Below are positions 1-8,081 of a stretch of 11,970 nucleotides of DNA, piece by piece. The notes under the pieces are model-generated. The model worked only from the letters and a program-made list of their open reading frames with translations, made no database searches and was not told the origin of the DNA. The translations under genes were made by a program, and so were the position numbers. The stretch spans positions 1 to 11,970 of the forward strand of contig CAJUNP010000056.1 in the NCBI GenBank assembly GCA_910587935.1, given 5' to 3'. Source of the stretch: an uncultured Lachnospiraceae bacterium (GTDB taxonomy: Bacteria > Bacillota > Clostridia > Lachnospirales > Lachnospiraceae). How positions within the stretch are numbered: position 1 is the first letter of the stretch; every line of letters begins with the position of its first letter.

Positions 1-2
1 AC

Positions 3-19
3 TGCCTCTTAAGGAGGCA
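3..19. repeat. Short inverted repeat downstream of the lipoprotein gene
   Basis: TGCCTC and GAGGCA are separated by five bases and can form a 6-bp stem. It lies about 60 bases past the stop of the minus-strand lipoprotein gene, so it could be the start of a minus-strand terminator. The T-run needed to call it would lie outside the window, and no T-run follows on the plus strand. The remaining bases up to 76 are A/T-rich and hold a 6-base direct repeat (ATGTCA at 33-38 and 41-46), with no gene I can support. Confidence 0.3.
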
Positions 20-76
20 ATGGTAAATCTAAATGTCAACATGTCAGTACACTATACATACAAATATTTATAAATT

Positions 77-2371
77 TTATTCAGACAAATATAACTGTAC
101 CCTGTTATGAATAATGTCCATTACCTGCCGTGCAGTTTTTGAGCCTGGCCGGAATGTGCCTGTTTCTTCTATCAGGATATCCAGTATTATTTCTGTTTCG
201 TTATCATAAATTTCAGCCGAGCGAAGTACATCCCACACAGAATCATATTGTTCGGATGAAAGGGATAATATATCATCCGGTGTAGCGTTTTCCGCTTTTT
301 TGTGCAGGTCATCAAATAATTGCTCTAATGTTTCATAGCGGACAGGATAACCGGAACCGGGACGGCCGTTTAGCATAATTTCTGCCAGATAAGCCTGCTG
401 TCCGTCGGATAAGAGGTATTCTATAAATTGAATGGCGCCATCGACGGCCGTACAGTTACGGTTTACTTCCAGGATGCTTCCTGTCAGACGGTGGCCGCTT
501 GAACGGTCTTTGTTCGGAAAACCAATGTAAATCTCATTGCCCTGAAATAAATCTGAAGTATATTGTACTGCAGCGGGGTCCATGGTATATACAATTTCTG
601 TCAGACTTTCTTCCATTGTCCCTTGTCTGGTATCGTCATGGGAATAACGGGCCACAAAATCCAATAAATCGCATCCCTCTTTTTCGTTTAAATGGCTGAT
701 GCGGTTTTCCCAGTCGATCAGTTCGGTGTATTCCGGCGCAATACCAAGCCAATAATAAGAGTATGCCATATCAAGCTGCCGGATTATGGTTTCCGCGTCG
801 CTTTGCTCCATACACTGCATTGCTTCTTCCAATGTCCAGCCGTCTCTGTCCCCGATTACCTCTTGATTTGCGGCCAGAGTTATCACATTAAAAGCATAAG
901 GAATTCCATAATACTGTTCTCCTGTTTTCCCAAGCTGCGTTGCGGAGGAAAAGAACACGTCTTCATAAGAACGGAAAAATTCCGTTAAATCCAACAGATA
1001 ACCCATTTCCGCACCGGAGCGGAGCTTTACTACGGAAGTATTTAAGATATCCGGTCCTTTACCTGAATTCAATTCGGCCTGTATTCGAGTCCGAAAATCG
1101 TCCGGTGTTTCGTTTACCGGACATGTACGCAGAATTATTTCATACTCGTCATTTTGCCTGTTAAAGTCAACAATTGCTTTCTTAAGCCAGGAATCGGCTG
1201 ATACGGTGGCCAGTTCCAATTGCCGTTTTGTTGTTTCGGATGATTTTTCTACGGTCAATTCGGCAAACCATGTGCTGTTGTCAATATAATGACATAAAAT
1301 CAAAGGTGTTCCGTCTTCCTTTACCGATATGGACATTTGCCTGACGGGCGCGCTTGTTTCCTGTGTCATACCGGCATCATAGAAATTATAAATTTCCGTA
1401 TAGCTTTGCTCCTCCATAGAAAATTGATAAATCCCCATTTGGTTGCAAAGATATCCATCCGCAGGGGAAGAAAATGTAATACAACTGTTATCGCCGCTTA
1501 TGAAACAATTGCTTCCGCCTCCTTTGTCGGTAGCATTACGCGTATCAAACACAGCCTTTTCATGCGTTTCTTCCCATATACTGAAGCCGCCGTTTTGTAC
1601 CGTGAAAGTCCCTCCCTGTACAGACAGGAAGGAATTATCTATTCCTATAAAATATAATGTTCCGGAAAAGGGATTTTCCATAATCTGCAGAATTAAACCT
1701 TCCGCTTTTTTCATTGCCGAAGACTGTTCCTCAAAGCCGGAATTATATTTTAGAAACATTTCTTCATTTGAAAAAAATAAATCTTCGCTGTTATTTTCAT
1801 ACCATTGTGAAAACATGTGCCCGGAAAACAATTCCGTTACCGGTACTCCGGCGGACATTTCTCTCGTGGAAAAACCCTCGACCTGACTCCATTTTCCCAG
1901 ATAATTACCGCTGTCACCACATAAAAAGAAATGTACTGTACCATACGAATCAACATAGGGATTTTCTATCAAATAATGTATCGTTTCACCGCTTTCGGCA
2001 GCAGCGCCGGGTAATGAAGACAATTCCAGCGGGAAGGTTGTCCATTCCGTATAAGGAGACGAAAGAACTTGTATATAATACCTGACAAGGCGGTTATTTC
2101 CCGCTTCCGGATATATTTCCGTCATGCGGTAAAGATTTCCGGAAGCCAGGGTTTCTAACAGAGTGTATTTTTCACTGCCTTCAGGATATAAATCACCTAA
2201 CGCTTCATCCGCGTCGGGCAGGGTAATATTTTTTAGGGTATATACGGTTTCCGTTTCCGGCGCGTCGTCTTCTGTCCGTTGTGTTTTCGGCAGGTCCTTT
2301 GATTGATTTGCAGAGCAGGAACAAAATAGCAGACACAGCGCTATTCCAGCGGATATAAGTTGCTTTCGCAT
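77..2371 (-). CDS. Solute-binding lipoprotein with a large extra N-terminal domain
   Basis: This is a predicted membrane-anchored lipoprotein with an extracellular solute-binding (family 1) domain. The N-terminus has a short basic region (MRKQ), a hydrophobic core and a lipobox ending F-C-S-Cys19, so Cys19 is the likely lipidation site. Residues 20-45 are a polar linker. Residues about 45-380 are rich in aromatic and beta-type patterns (for example around 145-160, 238-256 and 305-330) and resemble a beta-propeller-like or other beta domain, which is inferred. The binding-protein fold begins near 384: AIVDFNRQNDEYEI at 399-412, GPDILNTS at 439-446, YYGIPYAFN at 487-495, GWTLEEA at 511-517, and a C-terminal helix typical of these proteins. 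At 764 residues it is far longer than the usual 400-550. The start is supported by AAAGGGG 7 bases upstream. It follows the small secreted protein gene by 30 bp, probably in one transcript. No cognate permease or ATPase is nearby, so transport is not established; sensing or ligand capture is possible. Confidence 0.85.
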   Translation of the reverse strand: MRKQLISAGIALCLLFCSCSANQSKDLPKTQRTEDDAPETETVYTLKNITLPDADEALGDLYPEGSEKYTLLETLASGNLYRMTEIYPEAGNNRLVRYYIQVLSSPYTEWTTFPLELSSLPGAAAESGETIHYLIENPYVDSYGTVHFFLCGDSGNYLGKWSQVEGFSTREMSAGVPVTELFSGHMFSQWYENNSEDLFFSNEEMFLKYNSGFEEQSSAMKKAEGLILQIMENPFSGTLYFIGIDNSFLSVQGGTFTVQNGGFSIWEETHEKAVFDTRNATDKGGGSNCFISGDNSCITFSSPADGYLCNQMGIYQFSMEEQSYTEIYNFYDAGMTQETSAPVRQMSISVKEDGTPLILCHYIDNSTWFAELTVEKSSETTKRQLELATVSADSWLKKAIVDFNRQNDEYEIILRTCPVNETPDDFRTRIQAELNSGKGPDILNTSVVKLRSGAEMGYLLDLTEFFRSYEDVFFSSATQLGKTGEQYYGIPYAFNVITLAANQEVIGDRDGWTLEEAMQCMEQSDAETIIRQLDMAYSYYWLGIAPEYTELIDWENRISHLNEKEGCDLLDFVARYSHDDTRQGTMEESLTEIVYTMDPAAVQYTSDLFQGNEIYIGFPNKDRSSGHRLTGSILEVNRNCTAVDGAIQFIEYLLSDGQQAYLAEIMLNGRPGSGYPVRYETLEQLFDDLHKKAENATPDDILSLSSEQYDSVWDVLRSAEIYDNETEIILDILIEETGTFRPGSKTARQVMDIIHNRVQLYLSE

Positions 2372-2402
2372 TAATTTTCCCCTTTACTTTTTGAACAAGT
2401 AG

Positions 2403-2678
2403 TTAGTGTGCTACGCTGTGAGCCGTGTATGATGTAGAATATGTGCTGATAACCGATGTACAATCATTGCATAATACTTTGTAGTGATCGGTTACAGTTG
2501 TTAAATAACATACTTTTCCGGTTCCGTATATATGGCTTCCGGCATCTGCCTTTGTGGTATATGACCATACCGGATGACCACCGTTCGGATGCCCGCATGC
2601 CGCTTTTACAGTTAAGACGTTTCCATTAAGCAAAGCACATATAGTTCCAGCCATAAACAATAATGCTATTTTTTTCAT
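2403..2678 (-). CDS. Small secreted Cys/His-rich protein of unknown function
   Basis: I do not recognise a characterised family. The 91-residue protein starts MKKIALLFMAG, a classical Sec signal peptide, with a likely cleavage after V-K-A at residue 26. The mature part of about 65 residues has Cys at 28, 57, 70 and 73 and His at 30, 35, 49, 65, 87 and 91. The CxxC at 70-73 and the spread of His could bind a metal such as zinc or form disulfides outside the cell; this is inferred. The start at 2678 is chosen because GGGAGG lies 6 bases upstream and the signal peptide begins there. An in-frame ATG at 2729 would add 17 residues that have no ribosome binding site and spoil the signal peptide. It is the first gene after a strong promoter, ahead of the large lipoprotein gene, which suggests a shared role. 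Confidence 0.8.
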   Translation of the reverse strand: MKKIALLFMAGTICALLNGNVLTVKAACGHPNGGHPVWSYTTKADAGSHIYGTGKVCYLTTVTDHYKVLCNDCTSVISTYSTSYTAHSVAH

Positions 2679-2744
2679 GAAATATCCTCCCTTGTATGTG
2701 TATTTTATTACTGGTTGCTTAGTGCGCATCTAAGAGCAAATATA

Positions 2745-2773
2745 ATTATAAACTCATTAATTAATTTTTTCAA
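2745..2773 (-). promoter_or_regulatory. Strong sigma-70-type promoter for the small secreted protein and lipoprotein
   Basis: On the minus strand TTGAAA (2768-2773) and a perfect TATAAT (2745-2750) are separated by exactly 17 bases. Transcription would begin near 2738 and give a leader of about 60 bases before the ATG at 2678. The surrounding 2679-2844 gap is very A/T-rich, and I see no terminator hairpin for the upstream symporter gene in it. Confidence 0.8.
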
Positions 2774-2844
2774 TACAAATTTATAAATAATAATATTAAA
2801 GTTACAATAAATACATAATGGAAATGCAATTACAATAGCAATAT

Positions 2845-4149
2845 TCACTTTATACACTTCTGCAGCGCAAACAAAGCAATCACATTGGGGACCACCATTA
2901 CCGCGTTGACCAGATCCGTGCACTGCCACACAACTCCCAGCGGAATCACCGCGCCGATATAAATCATCACAATATAACAAAGCTTATAAAAAGAAATAAA
3001 CCGCATGCCAAACAAATATTCAACGGCCCGTTCCCCAAAATAAGACCAGCCAATCAAAGTTGTAATCGCGAATGCCACTAAAGCCAGGGAAAGAAACGTA
3101 TTTCCTCCCACCGGGAGATAACGGAAAGCGGCCGCCGCCAGTCCCGTTTCGTTGACGCCCTGAACCGATTCCGGATGCACCATCATATTCGTTACGATCA
3201 CAAGCCCCGTAAGCAGACAGATAACAACCGTATCCCAGAAAACGGCAGTCATGGATACAAAAGCCTGGCGGGAGGGATCCTTCGTATCCGAAGATGCGGC
3301 CGCAATCGCGGCAGTTCCGATGCCCGCCTCATTCGTATACAGGCCCCTGGCGATTCCATACCGGGCCGCCGCAGTCAGAGAATAGCCTGCCGCGCCTCCA
3401 AACATAGCGGAAGGATCGAAAGCGCACCGGACAATCATACAAAGCCCCGGAACCAAAACCGACCGATTCAAATATAATAAGATAACACATCCGGCAATGT
3501 AGAGAAAACCCAGCGCCGGGATCAGTTTCATACATACCTTGCTGATAGACCGAATTCCGCCCAGCAAAACCATTCCCGAAACGACTGCCGCCGCAATGCC
3601 CACAATATGAGGCGATATTCCCCAGGTAAGAGAAGTGGTCTGCGTCAGAGAGTTTGCCTGTGTGGTACACCCCACGCCAAATGCAGCGACCAAAGTGCAC
3701 AGCGCATAAAAGCGCGCAAGCCCCTTTTTGCCAAGCCCGTTTTTTAATACATACATTGGTCCGCCGACAAAGACCTTTTCCCTGTTTTTTTCTTTAAACA
3801 GCGATCCCAGATAACATTCCGCATAAGAAGTGGCCATACCCAGGACCCCCGTCAGCCAGCACCAGAAAACCGCGCCCGGGCCGCCTAAGGCCACCGCGGT
3901 CGAAACGCCGATAATGTTTCCCGTTCCCAGAGTCGCCGCCAGAGTCGTAGCAAGCGCGGCAAAAGGAGAAACCGGTGTATTCTTTCCGGACGCGGACTGT
4001 TTTTCCGGCGTTACCGATAACTTAACGGCTTTTATAATATGAATCTGCGGAAAGCGAAGCTTCATTGTAAAATAAAGATGAGTGCCCATCAGCACAAAAA
4101 GCAAAGGACAACTCCATAAAAAAGTATTGATTTTCGATATAAGGCCCAA
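2845..4149 (-). CDS. Sodium:alanine/glycine symporter, AGCS family
   Basis: This inner-membrane secondary transporter takes up small neutral amino acids such as alanine or glycine, coupled to sodium (family knowledge). The AGCS signatures are clear: GTGNIIGV at 75-82 followed by ALGGPGAVFW at 87-96 and MATSYAE near 105-111, RGLYTNEAGIGTA at 268-280, and GWSYFGERAVEYLFG at 367-381. About ten hydrophobic segments are visible. The 434 residues are near the lower end of the family range of roughly 440-490, because the C-terminal tail is short. The start is TTG at 4149, preceded by GGGGAG 7 bases upstream. It places the family-typical N-terminal helix (FLWSCPLLFVLMGTHLYFT) in the protein, while the next Met (21) would cut it. 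The gene is divergent from the antiporter gene. The exact substrate cannot be told. Confidence 0.93.
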   Translation of the reverse strand: MGLISKINTFLWSCPLLFVLMGTHLYFTMKLRFPQIHIIKAVKLSVTPEKQSASGKNTPVSPFAALATTLAATLGTGNIIGVSTAVALGGPGAVFWCWLTGVLGMATSYAECYLGSLFKEKNREKVFVGGPMYVLKNGLGKKGLARFYALCTLVAAFGVGCTTQANSLTQTTSLTWGISPHIVGIAAAVVSGMVLLGGIRSISKVCMKLIPALGFLYIAGCVILLYLNRSVLVPGLCMIVRCAFDPSAMFGGAAGYSLTAAARYGIARGLYTNEAGIGTAAIAAASSDTKDPSRQAFVSMTAVFWDTVVICLLTGLVIVTNMMVHPESVQGVNETGLAAAAFRYLPVGGNTFLSLALVAFAITTLIGWSYFGERAVEYLFGMRFISFYKLCYIVMIYIGAVIPLGVVWQCTDLVNAVMVVPNVIALFALQKCIK

Positions 4150-4213
4150 AAACGTTCTCCCCGTCAGCCTATTCTCTATATCCTATGAAATAAACTTCCG
4201 GAAAATTCAGAAC

Positions 4214-4243
4214 TGTTCCTTTTACCCCCAATTATGCTATAAT
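4214..4243 (+). promoter_or_regulatory. Extended -10 promoter for the antiporter gene
   Basis: TGCTATAAT (4235-4243) combines a perfect TATAAT with the TGn extension. The -35 is poor: TTCCTT at 4216-4221 with a 16-base spacer is the best match. Transcription would start near 4250, 36 bases before the ATG. The 136-bp divergent gap must also hold the symporter promoter on the other strand; TATAGA preceded by TTTCCG at 18 bases is only a weak candidate. Confidence 0.55.
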
Positions 4244-4285
4244 TAAAGAAATTACCGACGATACAAAAAGTCAGGGAGGAATGCC

Positions 4286-5491
4286 ATGCGCTTTCTGGAA
4301 AATCTGAACAATTATAATGCATCCGTGATCTTAAGCCTGGCGCTGATCCTTTTTACCGGATTTCTTATGACCAGAATCACAAAAAAACTGAAGCTCCCCG
4401 ACGTTACCGGCTACCTTTTTGCGGGCATAATTATTGGCCCCTACGTTTTAAACCTGATTCCCGCATACGTTCTTTCCGGCATGGATTTCATTACCGACAT
4501 TGCGTCCGCATACATTGCCTTCGGTGTGGGAAAATATTTCAAACTGGATACCGTAAAAGCCCATGGAAAAAAGATCGTAATCATTACCCTTTGCGAAGCC
4601 GTGGCGGCGGCTTTCCTTACTTTTGCAGTTATGTATTACGGCTTCCGCCTGTCCTTTTACTTTTCCCTGCTTTTGGGCGCTATTGCTTCGGCTACCGCCT
4701 CCGCCTCTACGATGATGACCATTCACCAATACCATGCCAAAGGAGAAATGGTAGATATCGTTTTGGAAGTAATCGCGCTGGATAACGTAATTGCCCTGAT
4801 TGCCTTCAGCATCTGTTCCGCGGTGGTCAGCCAGATGGAAGGCAGCGGCGGACACATGGGATTTTCCCTCTTTCTACTGCCCGTTTTAAAAAACCTTCTG
4901 GTGATTGCTGCAGGCGGCGTCTGCGGTTACCTGTTAAAATGGATTATCAGCGTCAAAAGAACGAAAGACCACAGCCTGATTCTTATTAACGCAGTGATTT
5001 TTGCCATTGCGGGACTATGCTCCTGCATGGACGTTTCACCCCTGCTTTCCTGCATGACCATGGGGATGACCTATGTAAATATCAGGAAAGACAAAAAAAT
5101 ATTTAAAGAAGTTAATCACTTCAGCGCACCGGTCATGCTGCTCTTTTTTGTATTGTCCGGCACAAAACTCAATATTCCTATGCTGATTACCGCGGGAGCC
5201 GTTGGTATGGCCTACTTTGCCGTACGCATCGCCGGAAAATACGGCGGCGCATATTTGGGCTGCAGGCTTGCAGGAACCGATGTTTCGGTAAAAAAATACC
5301 TGGGACTTGTTCTGATTCCTCAGACCGGCGTGTCCGTGGGCCTGGCCGCTTTGGGACAGCGGCTTTTGCCGGAAGAATCGGGGATTCTGCTTTCCACCAT
5401 TATTCTTTCCTCCGGCATTTTATACGAAATTGTGGGGCCTGCCTGCGCTAAAGCGGCGCTGGAGCTGACACATGCGATTGAGAAGAAATAA
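4286..5491 (+). CDS. Cation:proton antiporter, CPA (Na_H_Exchanger) family
   Basis: This integral membrane antiporter probably exchanges Na+ or K+ for protons and so serves pH or ion balance. About 12-13 hydrophobic segments fill the 401 residues, and there is no RCK/TrkA-N regulatory domain, unlike KefB/KefC. Family features are LKLPDVTGYLFAGIIIGP at 35-52, the broken-helix region GAIASATASASTMMT at 131-145, and ALDNVIALIAF at 164-174, where the ion-binding acidic pair of the family would sit. Here the pair reads Asp166-Asn167, and the TAP motif usually found at 137-139 reads TAS. The start is fixed by AGGGAGGA 5 bases before the ATG; an ATG at 4281 is out of frame. Ion specificity cannot be told. 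Expression is likely from its own promoter, with possible read-through into clpS 63 bases later. Confidence 0.9.
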   Translation: MRFLENLNNYNASVILSLALILFTGFLMTRITKKLKLPDVTGYLFAGIIIGPYVLNLIPAYVLSGMDFITDIASAYIAFGVGKYFKLDTVKAHGKKIVIITLCEAVAAAFLTFAVMYYGFRLSFYFSLLLGAIASATASASTMMTIHQYHAKGEMVDIVLEVIALDNVIALIAFSICSAVVSQMEGSGGHMGFSLFLLPVLKNLLVIAAGGVCGYLLKWIISVKRTKDHSLILINAVIFAIAGLCSCMDVSPLLSCMTMGMTYVNIRKDKKIFKEVNHFSAPVMLLFFVLSGTKLNIPMLITAGAVGMAYFAVRIAGKYGGAYLGCRLAGTDVSVKKYLGLVLIPQTGVSVGLAALGQRLLPEESGILLSTIILSSGILYEIVGPACAKAALELTHAIEKK

Positions 5492-5512
5492 TGTAAAACA
5501 ATGTAATACATT
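5491..5512. promoter_or_regulatory. Tandem 10-bp repeat and 13-bp palindrome upstream of clpS
   Basis: ATGTAAAACA (5491-5500) is followed at once by ATGTAATACA (5501-5510), a 9/10 match. The second copy sits in the perfect odd palindrome AATGTAATACATT (5500-5512). The block starts at the last base of the antiporter stop codon and lies where the -35 region of a clpS promoter would be, so it may be an operator. I cannot assign it to a known regulator. Confidence 0.4.
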
Positions 5513-5526
5513 TTATTGACAATGTT

Positions 5527-5535
5527 TGCGATAAT
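5527..5535 (+). promoter_or_regulatory. Possible extended -10 for clpS-clpA
   Basis: TGCGATAAT is a TGn-extended -10 with five of six bases matching TATAAT. The perfect TTGACA at 5516-5521 is only 8 bases from it, so the two cannot be one promoter, and the fitting -35 position (about 5507-5512) falls in the palindrome. Transcription from here would leave a leader of only about 13 bases ending in the ribosome binding site, so this call is tentative. Pairing TTGACA with TACAAA (5536-5541) gives a short 14-base spacer. Confidence 0.3.
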
Positions 5536-5554
5536 TACAAATTGGAGGACCTCT

Positions 5555-5857
5555 ATGTCTTTTCAGGGAGAAACAAAAGAAAAAATACGAACCGGCCTGC
5601 GTGAGCCGAAACATTACCGGGTTATCATGCACAACGACGATTTTACATCCATGGAATTCGTGGTAGAAATTCTGACGGATATTTTTCATAAAGAACAAGC
5701 GGAAGCGGAACGCCTGATGCTTACGGTACATCATAAAGGAAAGGCGGCAGTCGGTTCCTACCCTTACGATCTTGCCGTCACCAAAGTGCAGACGGCCGGA
5801 AAACGGGCGAAGGAGGAAGGTTTTCCCTTCCGGATGACCGTTGAGGAGGACGAATAA
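5555..5857 (+). CDS. clpS: ClpS, N-degron adaptor of the ClpAP protease
   Basis: ClpS is a small cytoplasmic adaptor that binds proteins bearing destabilising N-terminal residues (Leu, Phe, Tyr, Trp) and hands them to ClpA (family knowledge). The 100-residue product has a free N-terminal arm of about 18 residues followed by the ClpS core. The degron-pocket motif reads N27-D28-D29-F30-T31-S32-M33, then EFVVEIL, FHKEQAEA, and M55 to H59 (MLTVH). These match the pocket residues Asn34, Asp35, Asp36, Thr38, Met40, Met62, Val65 and His66 of E. coli ClpS. The start at 5555 is chosen because GGAGG (5544-5548) lies 6 bases upstream. An earlier in-frame ATG at 5516 sits over TTGACA, lacks a ribosome binding site and adds 13 unconserved residues. 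clpA starts 4 bases after the stop, so the pair is almost certainly co-transcribed. Confidence 0.96.
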   Translation: MSFQGETKEKIRTGLREPKHYRVIMHNDDFTSMEFVVEILTDIFHKEQAEAERLMLTVHHKGKAAVGSYPYDLAVTKVQTAGKRAKEEGFPFRMTVEEDE

Positions 5858-5861
5858 TAAT

Positions 5862-8081
5862 ATGCATATATCCGAAGAAGTAGCGGCAATTATTAACGCG
5901 GTTTTTATATCCGCCAAAAACGCACGGTTTGAATATGTAACGCCGGAGCAGGTATTATATGAAATCTGCCGGAACCGGTTATTCGCGCAGGCATTTGAAA
6001 ACTGCGGCGGCAATGTAAAAGAACTGAGCCGCAGCCTGCAGATATTTCTTAAAGAATATATGGAATCGGTTCCTGCCGGAGCCGAATCCATGCCGGAGTT
6101 TTCCCAGGGAATGGGCGCGGTGCTGGCTTACGCATGGGAATCGGCGCAGGGCAGCGGTAAATATACCGTGGAGCTTCCCCACATTCTGCACGCCATGTAC
6201 CGCCTGGAAGAAAGCTATGCCGTCTACTACATGCGCCTGCAGGGAGTGGAAGAGGCGGAGCTTCTGCAGGAAATGACGCTGACCAATGAAGAGTTCCGGG
6301 ACGGGCGGAAAGAGGATGGGCAAGACATGGAAAAGAAAGAAGAATTTTGGAGACGGTACGCTCTTTGCCTGAACGACGAACCCCAAATGACCGGCCCGCT
6401 GATCGGCCGGACGGAAGAACTGGAGAGAACCATGCAGGTTCTCTGCCGCAGGGAAAAAAACAATCCTCTTCATATCGGTGAACCGGGAGTAGGGAAAACC
6501 GCCGTTACTTACGGACTTGCAAGACGGATTCGGGACGGGCAGGTTCCCCCTCCCCTGAAGGGAGCCAGAATTTTTTCCCTGGATCTGGGAAGCCTTCTGG
6601 CTGGTACACAGTACCGGGGAGAATTTGAGAAACGCTTTAAAAAGGTTATGGACGACATCAGCCGGGAGCGAAGTCCCATTGTTTATATCGATGAGATTCA
6701 TAATATTATCGGCGCCGGCGCCGTAAACGGCGGAAGCTTTGACATCTCCAATATGCTCAAACCCTATCTGGCGGCGGGACATATCCGCTTTATCGGCGCG
6801 ACAACCTATGAGGATTATAAAAAACACTTTGAAAAAAGCAAAAGCCTTGTCAGGCGTTTTCAGAATATTGAGATTAAAGAACCGGATATTGCGGAAACCA
6901 TCAAAATTTTAAACGGCCTCAAAAAAGATTACGAAGAATTTCACGGCGTGGTATACGAAAAAGGCGTACCGGAGTATGCCGCCGAAATGAGCGCAAAATA
7001 CATCCATGAACGATATCTGCCGGATAAAGCCATCGATCTGCTGGACGAGGCGGGCGCATACCGTCGGCTGCATCCGCTTTCCAAAAAGAAACAGACGGTA
7101 AGCAAAGGACTGATTGATGAAATTCTGTCAAAAACCTGCAGAATTCCGAAACAGACCGTGGAACAGGGAGAAACGAAAGCCCTTGCCACCCTCGAAAAAC
7201 GTCTCAAAAACCGTATCTACGGACAGGATGAAGCCATCGCCCAGGTGGTGAACGCAGTGAAGTATTCAAGAGCGGGACTGCTGGAAGAGGGAAAGCCTTT
7301 GGCAAGCCTGTTGTTTGCAGGCCCCACCGGCGTCGGCAAAACGGAAATAGCCAAAAATCTTGCCAAAGAACTGGGCGTTAAACTGATTCGCTTTGACATG
7401 AGCGAATACGAAGAAAAACATGCGGCGGCCAAACTGATCGGCGCTCCGGCAGGCTACGTAGGCTATGAAGAAGGAGGACTGCTTACGGAAGAAATCCGTA
7501 AACATCCCCACGGAGTTCTTCTGCTTGATGAAATCGAGAAAGCGCACCCTGACATTTACAACATTCTTTTACAGGTTATGGATTACGCGACACTGACGGA
7601 TAACCAGGGAAGAAAAGCGGATTTTTCCAATATTATTCTGATTATGACTTCCAATGCGGGGGCAAGCCGGATTGGAAAACACGGGATCGGTTTTCAGGGA
7701 CAGGACGTGAAAGCCGACGTAATTTTAGAAGAAGTAAAGAAAATTTTCCAGCCGGAGTTTCGCAACCGCTTAAGCCGGATCGTCGTATTTCACGGCTTGG
7801 ATGAGACCATGGCGGAGCGTATTGTTGACAAAAAACTGGCTGGACTCAAAGAACTGCTCAGGAAAAAGAACGTGGAGCTTTCCGCCGATACGCAGGCCAG
7901 ACGGTTGATCCGCAAAAAAGGGATCAGCGCGGAATACGGCGCGAGACAGATCGAACGCGTCATACAAAACGAGATCAAACCGCTTCTGGCAGACGAGATA
8001 CTGTTCGGAACATTAAAACAAGGCGGGAAATGTCGGCTGACCGCCGCAGAGGAAAAGTTTCTGATCCGCTTTCCATCATAA
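5862..8081 (+). CDS. clpA: ClpA, AAA+ unfoldase subunit of the Clp protease
   Basis: ClpA is a hexameric ATP-driven unfoldase that passes substrates to ClpP in the cytoplasm. From Met at 5862 it has 739 residues (E. coli about 758). An N-terminal Clp_N domain at about 1-145 receives ClpS. D1 has Walker A GEPGVGKT 206-213 and Walker B IVYIDE 273-278. D2 has Walker A GPTGVGKT 487-494, pore loop GYVGYEEGG 531-539 and Walker B VLLLDE 552-557. The ClpP-docking IGF tripeptide is at 609-611, so ClpP partnership is expected, although clpP is not in the window. D1 runs straight into D2 without the coiled-coil M domain of ClpB or ClpC, which fits ClpA. The ATG at 5862 is preferred over a TTG at 5841 inside clpS: it fits the family N-terminus, and AGGAGG lies 12 bases upstream, a slightly long spacing. 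The response regulator gene follows after 20 bases. Confidence 0.95.
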   Translation: MHISEEVAAIINAVFISAKNARFEYVTPEQVLYEICRNRLFAQAFENCGGNVKELSRSLQIFLKEYMESVPAGAESMPEFSQGMGAVLAYAWESAQGSGKYTVELPHILHAMYRLEESYAVYYMRLQGVEEAELLQEMTLTNEEFRDGRKEDGQDMEKKEEFWRRYALCLNDEPQMTGPLIGRTEELERTMQVLCRREKNNPLHIGEPGVGKTAVTYGLARRIRDGQVPPPLKGARIFSLDLGSLLAGTQYRGEFEKRFKKVMDDISRERSPIVYIDEIHNIIGAGAVNGGSFDISNMLKPYLAAGHIRFIGATTYEDYKKHFEKSKSLVRRFQNIEIKEPDIAETIKILNGLKKDYEEFHGVVYEKGVPEYAAEMSAKYIHERYLPDKAIDLLDEAGAYRRLHPLSKKKQTVSKGLIDEILSKTCRIPKQTVEQGETKALATLEKRLKNRIYGQDEAIAQVVNAVKYSRAGLLEEGKPLASLLFAGPTGVGKTEIAKNLAKELGVKLIRFDMSEYEEKHAAAKLIGAPAGYVGYEEGGLLTEEIRKHPHGVLLLDEIEKAHPDIYNILLQVMDYATLTDNQGRKADFSNIILIMTSNAGASRIGKHGIGFQGQDVKADVILEEVKKIFQPEFRNRLSRIVVFHGLDETMAERIVDKKLAGLKELLRKKNVELSADTQARRLIRKKGISAEYGARQIERVIQNEIKPLLADEILFGTLKQGGKCRLTAAEEKFLIRFPS

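Noticed and set aside
11..73. Short plus-strand frame after AAGGAGG at the left edge
   Set aside because: The ATG at 20 is only 2 bases from the AAGGAGG and encodes 17 residues; the AAGGAGG is part of the inverted repeat rather than a convincing ribosome binding site.
499..2085. Several plus-strand open frames of 66-147 codons opposite the lipoprotein gene
   Set aside because: They overlap each other and the lipoprotein gene, and their translations are low in recognisable protein character; the minus-strand gene explains the region.
2679..2729. N-terminal extension of the small secreted protein from ATG at 2729
   Set aside because: No ribosome binding site precedes it and it would put a polar tail before the signal peptide; GGGAGG clearly serves the ATG at 2678.
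5516..5541. TTGACA with TACAAA as the clpS promoter
   Set aside because: The spacer is only 14 bases and transcription would start inside or after the ribosome binding site.
5979..6827. 282-codon open frame on the minus strand inside clpA
   Set aside because: It is fully covered by the well-conserved clpA coding sequence, and its translation shows no domain or ribosome binding site; it is an antisense shadow.
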